Of a stretch of 64,000 nucleotides of DNA, positions 62,924 to 64,000 are shown in pieces. The translations under genes were made by a program, and so were the position numbers. How positions within the stretch are numbered: position 1 is the stretch's first letter; each line of letters starts with the position of its first letter. Below the pieces are notes generated by a model. The model had not been told where the DNA came from. It saw only the letters and a program-made list of their open reading frames with translations, and searched no databases. The stretch is from NCBI GenBank assembly GCA_014529385.2, contig CM043945.1, positions 152,683,741 through 152,747,740 on the forward strand, written 5' to 3'. The stretch is from Adiantum capillus-veneris. Taxonomy: Eukaryota; Streptophyta; Polypodiopsida; Polypodiales; Pteridaceae.

Positions 62924-62931
62924 TATATAAA
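62924..62931 (+). promoter_or_regulatory. TATA box upstream of a short ORF
   Basis: TATATAAA followed by a CT-rich stretch typical of plant transcription starts. The open frame spanning it (62902-63411) carries a plausible start at 63199 (ATGGTCCCAAAGCG). Confidence 0.55.
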
Positions 62932-63198
62932 GGCCCCTCTTCTCTCACTTTGAAGACATACACAGAAACTCTCAGAAACGGAAGCGCTCTTGCCATAACG
63001 TCGGAGTTACTTTGTCTCCCGCAACCTCTCGCCATCAAGCTCTCATCCTCAATCCATCTCCATCTCTATCACCATCGTGTTGTCCCTCAGATTATTAAGT
63101 TCCCTTTCTCTCTCTCTTTTGTTATCTTCTCAGCAACCAAGGAAGGCATAACTCTACTTTTCATGACAAAGTTTTTTCCTCTTCTCTTTCGTGATACG

Positions 63199-63411
63199 AT
63201 GGTCCCAAAGCGAGTGACTAGAAGCTCCAAGGATTCTCATGTCGTTCTATTTCCAAGGAAGGTATCATCTACTCCAATCCTAACTCAAACGGAGGTATCG
63301 ACTCCGGAAGAAGTTAAAGCTGTCGAACCGAAAACACGGGAGGTAATCGAACATGTCAATAATCTGATAAGACAAATTTATAATTTTACATCGTTATGTA
63401 TGCCGACCTAG
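63199..63411 (+). CDS. Hypothetical short ORF after a TATA box
   Basis: About 70 codons from ATG 63199 to TAG at 63409, beginning M-V-P-K-R-V-T-R-S. The N-terminus is basic and the middle acidic with EEVKAVEPKTREVIEHV, a possible short helix. It could be the start of a retroelement gag behind an LTR promoter or a small host gene. I recognise no family. Confidence 0.3.
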   Translation: MVPKRVTRSSKDSHVVLFPRKVSSTPILTQTEVSTPEEVKAVEPKTREVIEHVNNLIRQIYNFTSLCMPT

Positions 63412-63462
63412 TAAGTTAAGTTTAGAAATTCTCTTAAACCGTCTAAGGGAACGTGATTGTAT

Positions 63463-63490
63463 CACAAGAAACAAACATTTGTTTCTTGTG
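63463..63490. repeat. Perfect 13-bp hairpin with 2-nt loop
   Basis: CACAAGAAACAAA (63463-63475), CA, then its exact complement (63478-63490). Confidence 0.95.
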
Positions 63491-63635
63491 AGTAGTGAAA
63501 GATTTGTTTGATAAATTGTCCTTGTTCGATAGATTGTATTGTTTGTTGTTACCGTTTGATATAAAGAGTTGTTTGATCATGTTTGAAGAATCATTTAAGG
63601 GGAAGAATTGTTGAATGAACATCTTTTGTTCCTTG

Positions 63636-63811
63636 TGGATAGCAAAATGCCTTGGGGGTAGCAAGATGCCTCGCAGTTAGCAAGATGCCTTGCAGTTAGC
63701 GAGATGATCTCGCGGTTAGCGAAGATTATTTGACGTTAATGGCTCGTTTTTTATCCATCGCGATTAGCGAGATGTCTCGAGGTTAGCGAGTGTCTCAGGG
63801 TTAGCAAGATG
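63636..63811. repeat. Degenerate tandem repeat, GTTAGCGAGATG units
   Basis: About eight units of 18-20 bp built on GGTTAGC(G/A)AGATG followed by (C/T)CTCGC. Unit length and sequence vary, with a 40-bp interruption near 63730. Confidence 0.85.
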
Positions 63812-64000
63812 AGAAGGGTTCGCAATTTAAAGTTACCAAATAAATAAATCCTTTGTAAAGACTCTGTTGATTAGACAAAGAAAGTCCGCGGATAGCGGCA
63901 ACTCATAAAAAATTGAAAAAATCTTTTTTGAAATATAGGATTGTCTTCATTAAGCATTGCTTAAATTGTTTTGGTGACATTTGAAGGGCTGTATGAACGA

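Noticed and set aside
62902-63198. N-terminal extension of the short ORF (100 codons upstream of 63199)
   Set aside because: It spans the TATA box and CT-rich leader, so it is more likely untranslated sequence.
63636-63811. CRISPR-like array
   Set aside because: Units are contiguous and degenerate without unique spacers of constant length, and the context is a plant genome.

Overview
The window looks like intergenic DNA from a large, repeat-rich land-plant genome. Spliceable CACTA transposase exons, tRNA-primed LTR retrotransposons of plant type, tRNA-derived SINE heads and very long TG/TC/GA microsatellites fill nearly all of it. A fern or other non-grass lineage is possible, but the species cannot be read from the sequence. 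I see no intact host gene. The best host-gene candidate is one exon near 59.5-60.3 kb.

Layout from left to right. About 1-6461 is the right-hand part of a decayed CACTA (En/Spm) transposon on the minus strand: terminus at 6461, subterminal 12-bp repeats, TNP2-type exons with DUF4218 and DUF4216 at 3614-2116, and a second ORF at 962-567. It sits inside the gag-like ORF of LTR element A (minus, LTR 7911-8902, tRNA-Asp-type primer site). A sits inside the gag of Ty3/gypsy element C (5' LTR 15777-17455, minus). The leader of C also holds a chromovirus (9455-15469) with 142-bp LTRs. From 21.1 to 42.2 kb lies Ty3/gypsy element D1 (plus), which has absorbed an LTR-like insert F (21231-23516), a 9-kb element E with no recognisable coding (24145-33081), a small solo LTR (33857-34238) and two solo LTRs of family C (37101-38636 and 40447-42161). 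Then follow an integrase fragment J (minus), a second D-type element D2 (43856-46210) with a different LTR, the 3' part of A with a coiled-coil ORF and 3' LTR (47630-51217), the 3' half of C gag plus PR and RT (51218-53366), a truncated C LTR, and a repeat-rich stretch to the H LTR at 56612-57032. The last 7 kb contains a candidate host exon, SINE-like sequence, PBS-like sites and a promoter-like TATA.

The most interesting observation is structural. Two nested elements each have their two ends in opposite orientation. A inserted in C gag: the target-site bases (CTCTT / CCCTT) and the gag reading phase match between 8903 and 51218. H has LTRs at 19170-19580 (+) and 56612-57032 (-), both flanked by CCTAA on their outer side. 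One inversion with a breakpoint inside A repairs both and gives H containing C containing A. This is either a real inversion of more than 40 kb or an assembly misjoin.

All retroelement coding regions are broken by stops, frameshifts or deletions. I see no bacterial-type system, CRISPR array or functional tRNA/rRNA gene.
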